Assembly: GCA_003249645.1 (NCBI GenBank)
Contig: QKIH01000173.1
Coordinates: forward strand, 1 to 33,428
From: Desulfobulbaceae bacterium
GTDB taxonomy: Bacteria > Desulfobacterota > Desulfobulbia > Desulfobulbales > Desulfocapsaceae
DNA: 33,428 nt
Direction: 5' to 3'
A program made the position numbers and the translations under genes. This document shows, in pieces, positions 23,657-31,881 of this stretch (position 1 is the first letter of the stretch; each line of letters starts with the position of its first letter). Below the pieces are notes generated by a model. It saw only the letters and a list, made by a program, of their open reading frames with translations, made no database searches and was not told the origin of the DNA.

Positions 23657-25000
23657 CTACTCCAGATCATATGTCTTGATCTTGCGCCAAAGCGTGGTCC
23701 GCGGAATATCGAGGATTTTTGCGGAAAGCCCCTTATTATAACCGGTACTCTGCAAAACCCTTCGGATATGCTGTTTTTCGAGTTCTTCCAGACTAAGGAT
23801 GCCCTCGCCGTTAACAGCATTAATTTCAAGGTGCTGAAGATCCTTCGGCAGGTCCTGCAAGCCGATTTCCTTTCCCTCTGTAAGGGCAATGGCCCGCTCA
23901 ATAATATTTTCAAGCTCACGGACATTGCCGGGAAAGCTGTATTGAAGCAGAGTCTGCAGCGCCTGATCAGCAATGCCTAAAACCTCTTTATGGAAGGCGA
24001 GGCTGTATTTTTCAATAAAATGTCTGATCAGCAAGGGGATGTCTTCACTGCGCTCAGATAATTGGGGCAGAACAATGGAGACAACATTGAGCCGAAAGAA
24101 CAGATCCTCCCGGAATGTCCCCCGTTTGACTTCCTCTTTCAGGTTTCTGTTTGTCGCTGCGATTATCCTTATATCAAGATCAATGGGCTGAATACCGCCG
24201 ACCCGGAAGATTTTTCTCTCCTGTATCACATGCAGCAGCTTCACCTGCATGGTTAACGGCATTTCTCCTATCTCATCGAGCAGCACAGTGCCGCCTGCGG
24301 CAGACTCAAGCAATCCGATCCTGGTTGCCGTCGCGCCGGTGAAGGCGCCGCGTTCATAACCGAAAAGTTCACTGCTGATCAGTTCGTCGGTAAAACCGCC
24401 ACAGTTAAAGGTAACAAAAGGGTGATCCTTGCGTTTGCTGAGCTGGTGGATGCCGTGGGCAACAAGCGCCTTACCCGTTCCGCTTCCGCCCTGAATCAGG
24501 ACATTGCAGTCAACAGGGGAGACCTTATTGATCATTTCAAACAGCTCCTGAATTGCCGGAGAATTACCAACGATGGAGGTCAAACCGGAGTTGCCCCTGA
24601 GAGCCTCTCGCAGCCGCAGATTTTCCCGGTGCATGACTATCTTGTCTTTGACGTTTTTTGCAAGCTGTCTGATTTCTGAGAGGTTCACCGGTTTCGAGAT
24701 GTAATGATAGGCCCCGTTGCGCATGGCCTCAATTGCTGTCTCGACACTCTGGTAACCGGTTATAATGACGACTTCTGCTTCAGGTTTAAGCCCCTTGATC
24801 CGCCTGAGGATCTCAAGCCCGTCCATGTCCGGAAGGCGCATGTCAAGAAAGATAATATCGAAAGGATGCTTGACCATCCGTTCCAGAAACGACATCCCCA
24901 TGAGAAAGGCCTCCACCTGAAAACCTTCGGAATCAAGAGCCTTACTCAACCTCCGGCAGACAATTTCTTCATCATCAACGATTGCCAGACTTAATTGCAT
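23657..25000 (-). CDS. NtrC-family sigma-54 response regulator
   Basis: A 447-residue protein with a receiver domain (D9/D10, phospho-acceptor D53 in FLDMRLPDMDG, K103), an AAA+ domain at ~140-370 and a Fis-type helix-turn-helix at ~400-445. Walker A is GGSGTGKA (171-178, Gly for the usual Glu), the sigma-54 loop GAFTGA is intact (218-223), Walker B is GGTVLLDE. AAGGACAGG lies upstream of ATG 25000. It lies 30 bp downstream of a histidine kinase gene and is co-transcribed with it. The divergent operon starting at 26707 has a sigma-54 promoter and two dyads in the shared intergenic region, so it is the probable target; this is inferred from position and motif content. Confidence 0.93.
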   Translation of the reverse strand: MQLSLAIVDDEEIVCRRLSKALDSEGFQVEAFLMGMSFLERMVKHPFDIIFLDMRLPDMDGLEILRRIKGLKPEAEVVIITGYQSVETAIEAMRNGAYHYISKPVNLSEIRQLAKNVKDKIVMHRENLRLREALRGNSGLTSIVGNSPAIQELFEMINKVSPVDCNVLIQGGSGTGKALVAHGIHQLSKRKDHPFVTFNCGGFTDELISSELFGYERGAFTGATATRIGLLESAAGGTVLLDEIGEMPLTMQVKLLHVIQERKIFRVGGIQPIDLDIRIIAATNRNLKEEVKRGTFREDLFFRLNVVSIVLPQLSERSEDIPLLIRHFIEKYSLAFHKEVLGIADQALQTLLQYSFPGNVRELENIIERAIALTEGKEIGLQDLPKDLQHLEINAVNGEGILSLEELEKQHIRRVLQSTGYNKGLSAKILDIPRTTLWRKIKTYDLE

Positions 25001-25030
25001 TATATCCTGTCCTTACAAGTTAATACCTGT

Positions 25031-26491
25031 TCATTTGGTAACAGTGGGAAGCGTGACTGTAAAGACAGTCCCCTGGCCTTCTTCACTGAATACTCTGATA
25101 GTGCCTTTATGCCGTTTTACAATGGAATAACTGACTGACAGGCCGAGCCCGGTACCTTTCCCAACCTCCTTGGTGGAATAAAAGGGCTCAAAGACCTTAT
25201 GCAGCTGCTCTTTTGGGATACCCGGTCCATTATCTTCGATGGTGAATTCGATAAAATCTTTTCTTTCTGAAGGGTTGACACTGATATGAATCCAGCCTCC
25301 TTTCGGGACAGCCTGAACAGCATTGAGCAGCAGGTTGGTGAAAACCTGCTGCAGATTACCAAGATTACCAATGATATTCGGCAGATTTTTCGCCTCTGTC
25401 GTCTCAAGCTTGATCTCTTCCATCTTCATATGGTTCCAGACCAGCTTGATTGAACTGTCCAGCAGATATTTCGCCGGTATCTCTGTAAATGCAGGATTCT
25501 CCGTACGGGAAAAATCGAGCAGATTCTTAACAATGTCTGCTGCTCTTTCAGCCTGGCCCAGGATGTCCTCCATCATTTCCTGGCTGTTGTCATCCATGAC
25601 TTCGCCATATTCTTCGACAATACTTTCTGCTGTCAGCACGATATTGTTGATCGGGTTGTTCAACTCATGGGCTATTCCTGCCGTAAACGTGCCGAGTGCT
25701 GCAATTTTTCTGGCCTGGATCAGGTTCTCCTGATTGGCTTCAAGTTCTTTTGCCATCCTGTTAAAGGCATCGATCAGCCCGGAAACCTCCTCAAGCCGCA
25801 CTCCGCCCTGGTAATTGATCGGTCTGAAGTTGCCGCGACCTACCAGTTGGGTAGTCTTGGTAATGACATTGAGAGGTCTTACCAGCCCATAGCTCACAAG
25901 CCAGAGTACTAAAGCCATCAACGGCAGGAAAATGCAGAGAAACGCGATGGGAAAAAGAGAAGTCCGTTCAATGGCACTATGAATCCTTTGCCGCTTGATA
26001 GTACGAAACTGATCCGCCGAGGTGGTGAGAGACTTCCCGACATTTCTCAGGGTATCCGGTTCAACCTTGTTCCCCTGGGTGATCTCGGTCATGAGTCCCC
26101 GGTATTTCGAGATTGTCTCCTGAAAAACTGAAAAAGACTCTTTACCGATGAGCGTCTGCAGGTCTGTGGTGAGGCCGTCAACCAGACTGTCGATCTTGTC
26201 CAGATATGCCATCCCTTCTATCAGGCTCTGATGATCACCATATATGAGGAAGTTTTTTTCATAGCGACGTACCTCAAGAATATTATGAAGAAGGTCATCA
26301 TACCGTTCACTCAGCACCAGTCTGGTCTTCAGGGCAGAAAGGTTCCAGAAGGTGAATCCGGTCAGAATGGTGATAGAAAGTAGAGACAGGGCAAAGAGCA
26401 TAAAGATCTTCCCCTTCATTGAATTCAGTCGAAGAACTGAAAAGAGCCTCTTGTGCAATTTAAGCAGAGCTGTCGTTTTATTCTGATCCAC
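25031..26491 (-). CDS. NtrB-type sensor histidine kinase with HAMP domain
   Basis: A 486-residue protein starting at GTG 26491 (GAGGT 5 bp upstream). Transmembrane helices lie at ~29-50 and ~180-201; the ~130-residue periplasmic part is helical and includes RRYEKNFLIYGD, which resembles the signature of helical bimodular sensor domains. HAMP ~202-255, HisKA with H275 (GIAHELNNPINNI, typical of NtrB-like kinases paired with NtrC regulators), and HATPase (NLLLNAVQAV, DNGPGIP, GTGLGLSVSYSIV) follow. It is first in the operon with the NtrC-type regulator. The signal is unknown; because the divergent operon encodes a TSUP exporter, a sulfur oxyanion or other organic anion is a guess only. Confidence 0.92.
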   Translation of the reverse strand: MDQNKTTALLKLHKRLFSVLRLNSMKGKIFMLFALSLLSITILTGFTFWNLSALKTRLVLSERYDDLLHNILEVRRYEKNFLIYGDHQSLIEGMAYLDKIDSLVDGLTTDLQTLIGKESFSVFQETISKYRGLMTEITQGNKVEPDTLRNVGKSLTTSADQFRTIKRQRIHSAIERTSLFPIAFLCIFLPLMALVLWLVSYGLVRPLNVITKTTQLVGRGNFRPINYQGGVRLEEVSGLIDAFNRMAKELEANQENLIQARKIAALGTFTAGIAHELNNPINNIVLTAESIVEEYGEVMDDNSQEMMEDILGQAERAADIVKNLLDFSRTENPAFTEIPAKYLLDSSIKLVWNHMKMEEIKLETTEAKNLPNIIGNLGNLQQVFTNLLLNAVQAVPKGGWIHISVNPSERKDFIEFTIEDNGPGIPKEQLHKVFEPFYSTKEVGKGTGLGLSVSYSIVKRHKGTIRVFSEEGQGTVFTVTLPTVTK

Positions 26492-26526
26492 CTCTTACCT
26501 CATACGTTTCGTGATTAAGCAATTGC

Positions 26527-26541
26527 GTTTCACTATGAAAC
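26527..26541. promoter_or_regulatory. Upstream activator dyad GTTTC-N5-GAAAC, copy 1
   Basis: GTTTCACTATGAAAC, perfect 5-bp arms, ~130 bp upstream of the sigma-54 promoter. A further half-site GTTTC lies at 26506-26510, 21 bp away. Confidence 0.65.
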
Positions 26542-26567
26542 CATGCGATCTCATCCTACCTCATCCT

Positions 26568-26582
26568 GTTTCGATTAGAAAC
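26568..26582. promoter_or_regulatory. Upstream activator dyad GTTTC-N5-GAAAC, copy 2
   Basis: GTTTCGATTAGAAAC, same arms and same spacing as copy 1; centres are 41 bp apart, about four helical turns, placing both on one DNA face. Confidence 0.65.
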
Positions 26583-26657
26583 ATAAAAATAATGTGAGCC
26601 CTCAATTATTCACCTTAACATGTTGTTTTTATTGTATTTAATTCATATGAACAAGAC

Positions 26658-26673
26658 TGGTCTCAACTTTGCT
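26658..26673 (+). promoter_or_regulatory. Sigma-54 (-24/-12) promoter of the uspA-TSUP-phosphotransferase operon
   Basis: TGGTCTCAACTTTGCT with GG and GC at the exact -24/-12 spacing; the -12 half TTTGCTT is strong. The expected start is ~26684, giving a short ~23-nt leader to ATG 26707. Confidence 0.7.
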
Positions 26674-26706
26674 TATTAAGGGGGGAGATAACCTAAAACG
26701 GTACTT

Positions 26707-27129
26707 ATGGAAAAGATACTAATAGCAATAGATGGAATATATGGCGCGTGGGAAGCACTCTCCCACGCCTGTTCGTTGGCACAACGGATGGAGGTTCAGC
26801 TCAATGTACTGCTGATAACCCCGCCGGTGGGAAAAAAGCTCTCACTGGGGGAACAGAAGCAGCTGCAGCAGGTGCAGAACCGGTTGAGTTTGTGCATCGA
26901 ACAGGCTGTCGCCGAAGGTATTGATATTAAATGTTTTTATACGGAGGGAAATTATGTGGAAGAGATAATCAATTTTACGAACCAGAACAATATAACGCTT
27001 TTGATAAGCGAACAGACACCGGGACGATTTCGCCAGACAAGAGAGAGTATCTCTGCCCTGCATTCCCTGAAGCATCGGATCAACTGCAGGATCGAAGTCG
27101 TTACTCCCAAAAAAAATATTATACATTGA
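26707..27129 (+). CDS. UspA-like protein with degenerate nucleotide-binding motif
   Basis: A 140-residue protein with the universal-stress-protein fold: N-terminal MEKILIAIDGIYGAWEALSHACSLA, a central long helix, beta strand IKCFYTEGN, and C-terminal CRIEVVTP. The ATP-binding GxxG-x9-G(S/T) of UspA/UP12 types is not conserved: the matching region reads SEQTPGRFRQTRESISALHSLKH, so ATP binding is doubtful. First gene of the sigma-54-controlled operon; 10 bp separate it from the TSUP gene. Role unknown; USP domains near transporters often act as regulators of the transporter, which is a reasonable guess here. Confidence 0.82.
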   Translation: MEKILIAIDGIYGAWEALSHACSLAQRMEVQLNVLLITPPVGKKLSLGEQKQLQQVQNRLSLCIEQAVAEGIDIKCFYTEGNYVEEIINFTNQNNITLLISEQTPGRFRQTRESISALHSLKHRINCRIEVVTPKKNIIH

Positions 27130-27139
27130 AGAGGTAAGT

Positions 27140-28078
27140 ATGACTGATTTAATCAATCTTTATCTCCCGATAGCCGGCAACAGCGTTAACTGCCTGGCCA
27201 TACTCGGGCTAGGAGGAGCCGTAGGCCTTCTCTCCGGTATATTCGGAGTTGGCGGTGGTTTCCTCATGACACCGTTGCTGATTATGATGGGTATTCCCCC
27301 GACAGTTGCAGCGGCATCTGACTCCAACCAGATTGTTGGAGCTTCAACCTCCGGAACCCTTGCGCATTTCCGTCTCGGCAACGTTGATTTCAAAATGGGA
27401 CTGATCCTGCTGGTCGGCGGCATTATCGGCGGCAACATCGGTGTCCATATCATCAAGGTACTGCGGGCACTTGGTAATGCCGATTTCCTGATCAGCATTA
27501 CCTATGTTCTGATGCTCGGTTTTGTCGGCGGCTACATGTTTCTTGAAAGTCTTCAGGCAATGCGTAAAGCAAAAGCACCGGTTCAGGAAGATACCGCTCC
27601 TAAAAAGCCGTCTGCCTATGCCAAGATGATTGCAAGCCTTCCGCTGCAGATGGAATTTACCCGCTCAGGTATTCGTCTTTCCGTATTCATGCCTCTTGTT
27701 CTCGGTATCCTGGTTGGTGTACTGGCAGCAATTATGGGCGTTGGCGGCGGCTTCATCATGGTTCCGATCATGGTTTATCTGCTTCGGATGCCTATGCATG
27801 TCGTCGTTGGCACCAGCCTTTTCCAGATTCTCTTCACCTGTGTTAACGTCACCATTATGCAGGCCACCCAGAATCACACGGTTGACTTCGTTCTCGCTCT
27901 TCTGCTGCTGATCGGCTCTTCTATCGGGGCTCAGGTCGGCACCAAAGTCGGCAAGAAGCTTGGCGGTGAACAGCTGAAAATCCTTCTCGCCTCCCTGGTC
28001 CTTTTCGTCATGTTCAAGATGCTTTACGACCTGCTGGTCAGACCGGATGTTCTTCTGGCTTATATGGGAGGACACTAA
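27140..28078 (+). CDS. TSUP (TauE/SafE) membrane exporter
   Basis: A 312-residue protein with about eight hydrophobic segments and two copies of the TSUP signature: GLLSGIFGVGGGFLMTPLLI at ~30-50 and GVLAAIMGVGGGFIMVPIMV at ~193-212, each followed by the conserved (S/T)DSNQIVGAS or VVGTSLFQILFT region. A ~35-residue cytoplasmic loop lies between the halves. The long form with strong GVGGG motifs is the type found in anaerobes next to TIGR02186 proteins. It exports or imports an organic or sulfur-containing anion; substrate not determinable. AGAGG lies 6 bp upstream of ATG 27140. The next gene starts 1 bp after its stop codon. Confidence 0.92.
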   Translation: MTDLINLYLPIAGNSVNCLAILGLGGAVGLLSGIFGVGGGFLMTPLLIMMGIPPTVAAASDSNQIVGASTSGTLAHFRLGNVDFKMGLILLVGGIIGGNIGVHIIKVLRALGNADFLISITYVLMLGFVGGYMFLESLQAMRKAKAPVQEDTAPKKPSAYAKMIASLPLQMEFTRSGIRLSVFMPLVLGILVGVLAAIMGVGGGFIMVPIMVYLLRMPMHVVVGTSLFQILFTCVNVTIMQATQNHTVDFVLALLLLIGSSIGAQVGTKVGKKLGGEQLKILLASLVLFVMFKMLYDLLVRPDVLLAYMGGH

Positions 28079-28079
28079 A

Positions 28080-28859
28080 ATGAAAAAATACATTCAAATT
28101 ATGCCACATTTACTCTTAGTGGCCTTGTTGTGTCTTGGCCTTCTGCCCGGTCATGCCATAGCAGAGAGTTCAATGAACATTGCAACGACTCCTGCGACCA
28201 TTAATATGGGTGCCAGATATAACGGTGCCAAAATCGAGATCAAAGGCTCCGCTCCCGCCGGCAGTGCAGTCATCGTTCGTTTTGTCGGCGAGCCGTCAGA
28301 ACTTCATTTGCGCCAGAAAGGCAAAGTTTTCGGCCTGTTGTGGATGAATGTCGGAACCATAAAACTCGAAAATGTTCCGAAGGTATGCATCATTGACACC
28401 TCTGTTCCTTTTGAGAAAATCGGTGAAGCCGGTGCTCCATACTCTCTTGCCGGAACGGTAAAAGAGGTTGAAATCGAAAAAGATGCAGATACTCATGGCA
28501 TCGATATCGCCAATGAATTGCTGCTCCTGAAAAAACACGGAAAACTCTATTCTGAATCAGAACAGGGCGTAATCATGGGACCTGAGAAAGACGGCCTCAC
28601 AGATTTTTCCACCCAGCTTAACGTCCCGTCCAGTCTTGCTCCAGGCAAGTACCTGATAGAAGCCGTGGCAGTCAAGGATGGTAAGGTGATTGCCGATGCA
28701 ACCGATTCCATTACCGCTGAAATGGTTGGCTTTCCTGCCTGGTTAAGTCATCTGGCCTATCAGAAGAGCCTTCTTTACGGAATCATGGCAACGGTTATTG
28801 CCCTGATCAGCGGCCTGGTTATCGGGCTTGTTTTCGGCTCAAAAGGAGGCGCCCACTAA
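28080..28859 (+). CDS. TIGR02186-type membrane-anchored periplasmic protein
   Basis: ATG 28080 is used because GGGAGG precedes it by 8 bp and a signal peptide follows at once (MKKYIQIMPHLLLVALLCLGLL...AIA); the longer frame from 28047 would start inside the TSUP gene. The 259-residue product has an exported beta-rich domain (~30-220) and one C-terminal transmembrane helix (~233-255, GIMATVIALISGLVIGLVFG) with a short cytoplasmic tail GSKGGAH. The pattern fits TIGR02186/PF09608, a family of unknown function commonly adjacent to TSUP genes. It presumably assists the exporter from the periplasmic side; that is inferred from linkage. Confidence 0.85.
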   Translation: MKKYIQIMPHLLLVALLCLGLLPGHAIAESSMNIATTPATINMGARYNGAKIEIKGSAPAGSAVIVRFVGEPSELHLRQKGKVFGLLWMNVGTIKLENVPKVCIIDTSVPFEKIGEAGAPYSLAGTVKEVEIEKDADTHGIDIANELLLLKKHGKLYSESEQGVIMGPEKDGLTDFSTQLNVPSSLAPGKYLIEAVAVKDGKVIADATDSITAEMVGFPAWLSHLAYQKSLLYGIMATVIALISGLVIGLVFGSKGGAH

Positions 28860-28877
28860 TAGTTGTGGCAGCTGATT

Positions 28878-31460
28878 ATGACCCTGAATCTCAAGACATT
28901 TCTCACCCACAAGTTTTTTCCAAAGGGTGCTGAGTTTGAGCCTTTGTACCACGAATTTCGCGGTATCATTGAGCGCAACAACCAGATCTTTGACCTCATG
29001 GCCGACATGGGAGACAAGCTCGGGGGTGAGTATGTCTTTGACCGGAAATACATTTCTGACTGTGCGGACAGTTTTGAAAAACTGATCCATGATCAGATTA
29101 CCGCATATTGTGTGCTTTCCGGCCGCAAAAACCAAACGCTTTTCCGGACCTTTGATAAAGTCCGGCAGGCGATCAGGATGGAGATTCAGGGCCAGTATCG
29201 TCTTCCGGACGGTGATGCGGTCATACCGCTCGGCTCGCTTGGTGAAAATGCGATTGAACTGGCAGGCAACAAGATGTCTGTTCTTGCCCACCTTCGCAAC
29301 CGTCTTTTGCTGCCAGTTCCCGATGGTTTTGTCATCACCAGCGGGGGGTTCGTCGAATTCATGCAGAAAAATAAATTGCTGAAACAGGCAGCAGCCATGG
29401 CTCCCGACAGGGAAGATGATGGACATTTCAGGGAAGCTGCCGCTGAACTGCAGGATCGAATCTTGAATGGTTCCATACCAAGAAAACTCTCCCGGGAAAT
29501 TCTGACCCAGTTTGATCGGCTAGCCGATCGCCTGCAGCAGAATAACCTCCGGGTTTCTCTGCGTTCAAGCGCCTGGGAAGAAGATGGCCGGGCCAGTTTT
29601 GCAGGGCAATATTCAACCATCCTCAATGTCTCACGAAAAGAATTGCTGGATGGATATCGGCAGATAATAGCATCTGCCTACAAACCGGAAGCCTGGCGTT
29701 ATCGCCTGGAAAAAGGCTATCTCGAACATGAGGTCCAGATGGCGGTAGGCTGCCAGTCCATGGTCAATGGTGCTATCAGCGGGGTGCTCCACACCCTGGC
29801 ACCCAATATCCACCAGGACAGTATGGTCATCAACGCCTCCTGGGGTCTTTGTGAACTTGTCGTCCAGGGAAATCATCTGGTAGACACCTATATTGTTTCA
29901 AGAATATCGCCATTTGCCTTGCGTCAAAGTGAAATTGTCAGCAAGGAAATACGCCTGGTCCCCGGAAAAGAAGGCAATGTAGTCGAAGAGACGATCCCGG
30001 CAGAAATTGCCGACATTGCTTGTCTCAATCCGGCCATGTTAACCAAACTCGCCCAGACTGCTCTTAGAATTGAACACTATTACAAAAGACCGCAGGAAAT
30101 TGAATGGACTGTAGACAGCTCAGGAAACCTGCAGATCCTGCAGGTTCGCCAATTACAATTTCGCGGCAGGCGCCTGCCTCCAGAAGGCGAGTTCGAAGAT
30201 TCGCTCCGGCAGGCCAGGACGATCTTTGGCGGAAGAGGTTTTGCAGCCCAGTGCGGCATCGGGGTCGGCAGGGTTTTCAAGATAGAAGAAAATGACAAAC
30301 TGGAAGATATACCGCAAAATGCAATTCTCGTTTCCAGATTTTCCTCTCCCCGCTATGGCTCAGTCATGCATAAACTGCAGGGCATTATCACCGATGCAGG
30401 TTCTCCAACCGGTCACATGGCGGCTCTTGCCAGGGAATACCGGATACCGACTGTAGTCAATACCGGCATAGCAACAAGTATGCTCAAGCAAGGACAGGAG
30501 ATAACCCTCGACGCAACCCAGCGAGTAGTTTATGAGGACGCCCTCTATGCTCTGAGCCACTTTGAACTGATTGAAGAAGAGGTATTTGAAGACAGCTATG
30601 AATACAGGCTTCTGACCAGGATCGGCAGACTCATAAACCAGCTTCATCTGACCCATGCCAAGGATGAGAGCTTTACCCCTGCAGCCTGCAGGACCTATCA
30701 CGACATTGCTCAATTTATCAGGGTAAAGGCGGTCGATCTGTTTATACGGATCAGTGAAGAATCGAAATTTAAAAACATGTCCATTGCCAGGCGGCTGGCT
30801 TCAGAGATCCCCCTTGGTCTTTTGGTGGTTGATGCCGGAGACGGGACTGACTGTCCGCAGGTTTCCGACAGGATTGAACCGGTTCAGATCAAGTCTCTTC
30901 CTCTCAAAGCCCTGCTTGAAGGGTTGATTGAGCTTGAAATGTGGGCCACCACCCCGGTGTCCGTCAACCTGAAAAGTTTTATGTCCAGCTTTACCAGAAC
31001 CTTTTGTGCATCGCTTGCCAGCCCCGAAGAAATAGGCAGAAATCTTGCTGTTGTGATGAAAAATTATATGGATATCAATCTTCGTCTGGGATACCATTTT
31101 ACTGTTATGGATGCATATCTGTCGGAAACGGCAGAAGATAATTATATTAACTTCCGTTTTTTCGGCGGCGTCACCGACCTGGCCCGACGTTCCAGAAGGG
31201 CTTTGTTCATAGCCCGGGTACTTGAGTATTTTGACTTCGTGGTTGAAATTCGTGGTGATCTGGTGACAGCCAGATTGAAAAAACTGGCACTCAGGCGGAT
31301 GCAGAAACGCATGCGGATGCTGGGTGGACTGATAGGATACACCCGCCAGCTCGATGCATCCATGAACTCAGATCAAGACATTACCTGCCATGTTGAAAAC
31401 TTCATCAAGGCCATTAAAAGCACTATCGGAGGAGACAATGAGCGAAGAAACAGCAGCTGA
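28878..31460 (+). CDS. PEP-synthase-like phosphotransferase: ATP-grasp plus phosphohistidine domain, novel C-terminus
   Basis: ATG 28878 is chosen over TTG 28863 because its start MTLNL aligns with MSLNL of the paralogue at 31882. 860 residues: N-terminal helical segment ~1-115 shared with the paralogue; ATP-grasp (PPDK_N type) ~120-440 with LAGNKMSVLAHLRNRL, RSSAWEEDGRASFAGQYST, ASWGLCELVVQG and PQEIEW...LQILQVRQL; phosphohistidine swivel domain ~450-550 with H513 in AGSPTGHMAALARE. The PEP/pyruvate TIM barrel of PEP synthase is absent and is replaced by ~300 residues of unknown type. So ATP hydrolysis and His phosphorylation look possible, but the final acceptor is unknown; rifampin phosphotransferase shows that this two-domain core can serve another third domain. 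Overlaps the receiver gene by 23 bp. Confidence 0.9.
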   Translation: MTLNLKTFLTHKFFPKGAEFEPLYHEFRGIIERNNQIFDLMADMGDKLGGEYVFDRKYISDCADSFEKLIHDQITAYCVLSGRKNQTLFRTFDKVRQAIRMEIQGQYRLPDGDAVIPLGSLGENAIELAGNKMSVLAHLRNRLLLPVPDGFVITSGGFVEFMQKNKLLKQAAAMAPDREDDGHFREAAAELQDRILNGSIPRKLSREILTQFDRLADRLQQNNLRVSLRSSAWEEDGRASFAGQYSTILNVSRKELLDGYRQIIASAYKPEAWRYRLEKGYLEHEVQMAVGCQSMVNGAISGVLHTLAPNIHQDSMVINASWGLCELVVQGNHLVDTYIVSRISPFALRQSEIVSKEIRLVPGKEGNVVEETIPAEIADIACLNPAMLTKLAQTALRIEHYYKRPQEIEWTVDSSGNLQILQVRQLQFRGRRLPPEGEFEDSLRQARTIFGGRGFAAQCGIGVGRVFKIEENDKLEDIPQNAILVSRFSSPRYGSVMHKLQGIITDAGSPTGHMAALAREYRIPTVVNTGIATSMLKQGQEITLDATQRVVYEDALYALSHFELIEEEVFEDSYEYRLLTRIGRLINQLHLTHAKDESFTPAACRTYHDIAQFIRVKAVDLFIRISEESKFKNMSIARRLASEIPLGLLVVDAGDGTDCPQVSDRIEPVQIKSLPLKALLEGLIELEMWATTPVSVNLKSFMSSFTRTFCASLASPEEIGRNLAVVMKNYMDINLRLGYHFTVMDAYLSETAEDNYINFRFFGGVTDLARRSRRALFIARVLEYFDFVVEIRGDLVTARLKKLALRRMQKRMRMLGGLIGYTRQLDASMNSDQDITCHVENFIKAIKSTIGGDNERRNSS

Positions 31461-31866
31461 AAAAAACGCACTTCGTATCATGGTACTGGATGATGAACCA
31501 ATCGTCTGTAAACGCCTGAAACCTACTTTTGAAAAGATGGGACACACGGTCGAAACCTTTACGGACAGTGTTAAGGCTATCGCCCGACTGAAAGAAACCA
31601 GTTTTGATGTCGTCATTACCGATCTCAAGATGGAAGGAGCAGACGGCATTCAGGTACTTAACGGTGCCAAGTCCGCGTCTTCTGAAACGCAGGTTATTAT
31701 TATCACAGGATTTGCTACTTCAGAGACCGCTAAGGAATCGTATAGCAAAGGAGCAGTTGAATTCATTGCCAAGCCATTCAAAATCGGAGATATCGTCAAC
31801 TGCGTCAAACGGATTGAAAAAGAGCGCCAGGAAAAGCAGAAAACTCAGTCATCTATAGAAAGTTAA
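31438..31866 (+). CDS. Stand-alone receiver-domain response regulator
   Basis: ATG 31438 is preceded by GGAGG 4 bp upstream and lies inside the end of the preceding gene, so translation is coupled. The 142-residue product is a single CheY-like receiver domain: acidic D18/D19, phospho-acceptor D62 in TDLKMEGADG, T90, K112 in AKPFK; ending with a charged helix KRIEKERQEKQKTQ. There is no DNA-binding or enzymatic output, so it must act by protein contact. Its sequence resembles the receiver domain of the divergent NtrC-type regulator (IVDDEEIVCRRL versus VLDDEPIVCKRL), which may mean it competes for the same kinase, acting as phosphate sink, or that it senses the phosphotransferases it sits between. 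Confidence 0.92.
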   Translation: MSEETAAEKNALRIMVLDDEPIVCKRLKPTFEKMGHTVETFTDSVKAIARLKETSFDVVITDLKMEGADGIQVLNGAKSASSETQVIIITGFATSETAKESYSKGAVEFIAKPFKIGDIVNCVKRIEKERQEKQKTQSSIES

Positions 31867-31881
31867 GGTATTTTATTTATC

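Noticed and set aside
23599-23973. 124-codon minus-strand ORF at the end of the NtrC-type gene
   Set aside because: It overlaps the regulator gene in another frame and has no protein-like features; shadow of the real gene.
28047-28079. Longer start of the TIGR02186-type gene
   Set aside because: It would begin inside the TSUP coding region and put 11 residues before a clear signal peptide; ATG 28080 has GGGAGG upstream.
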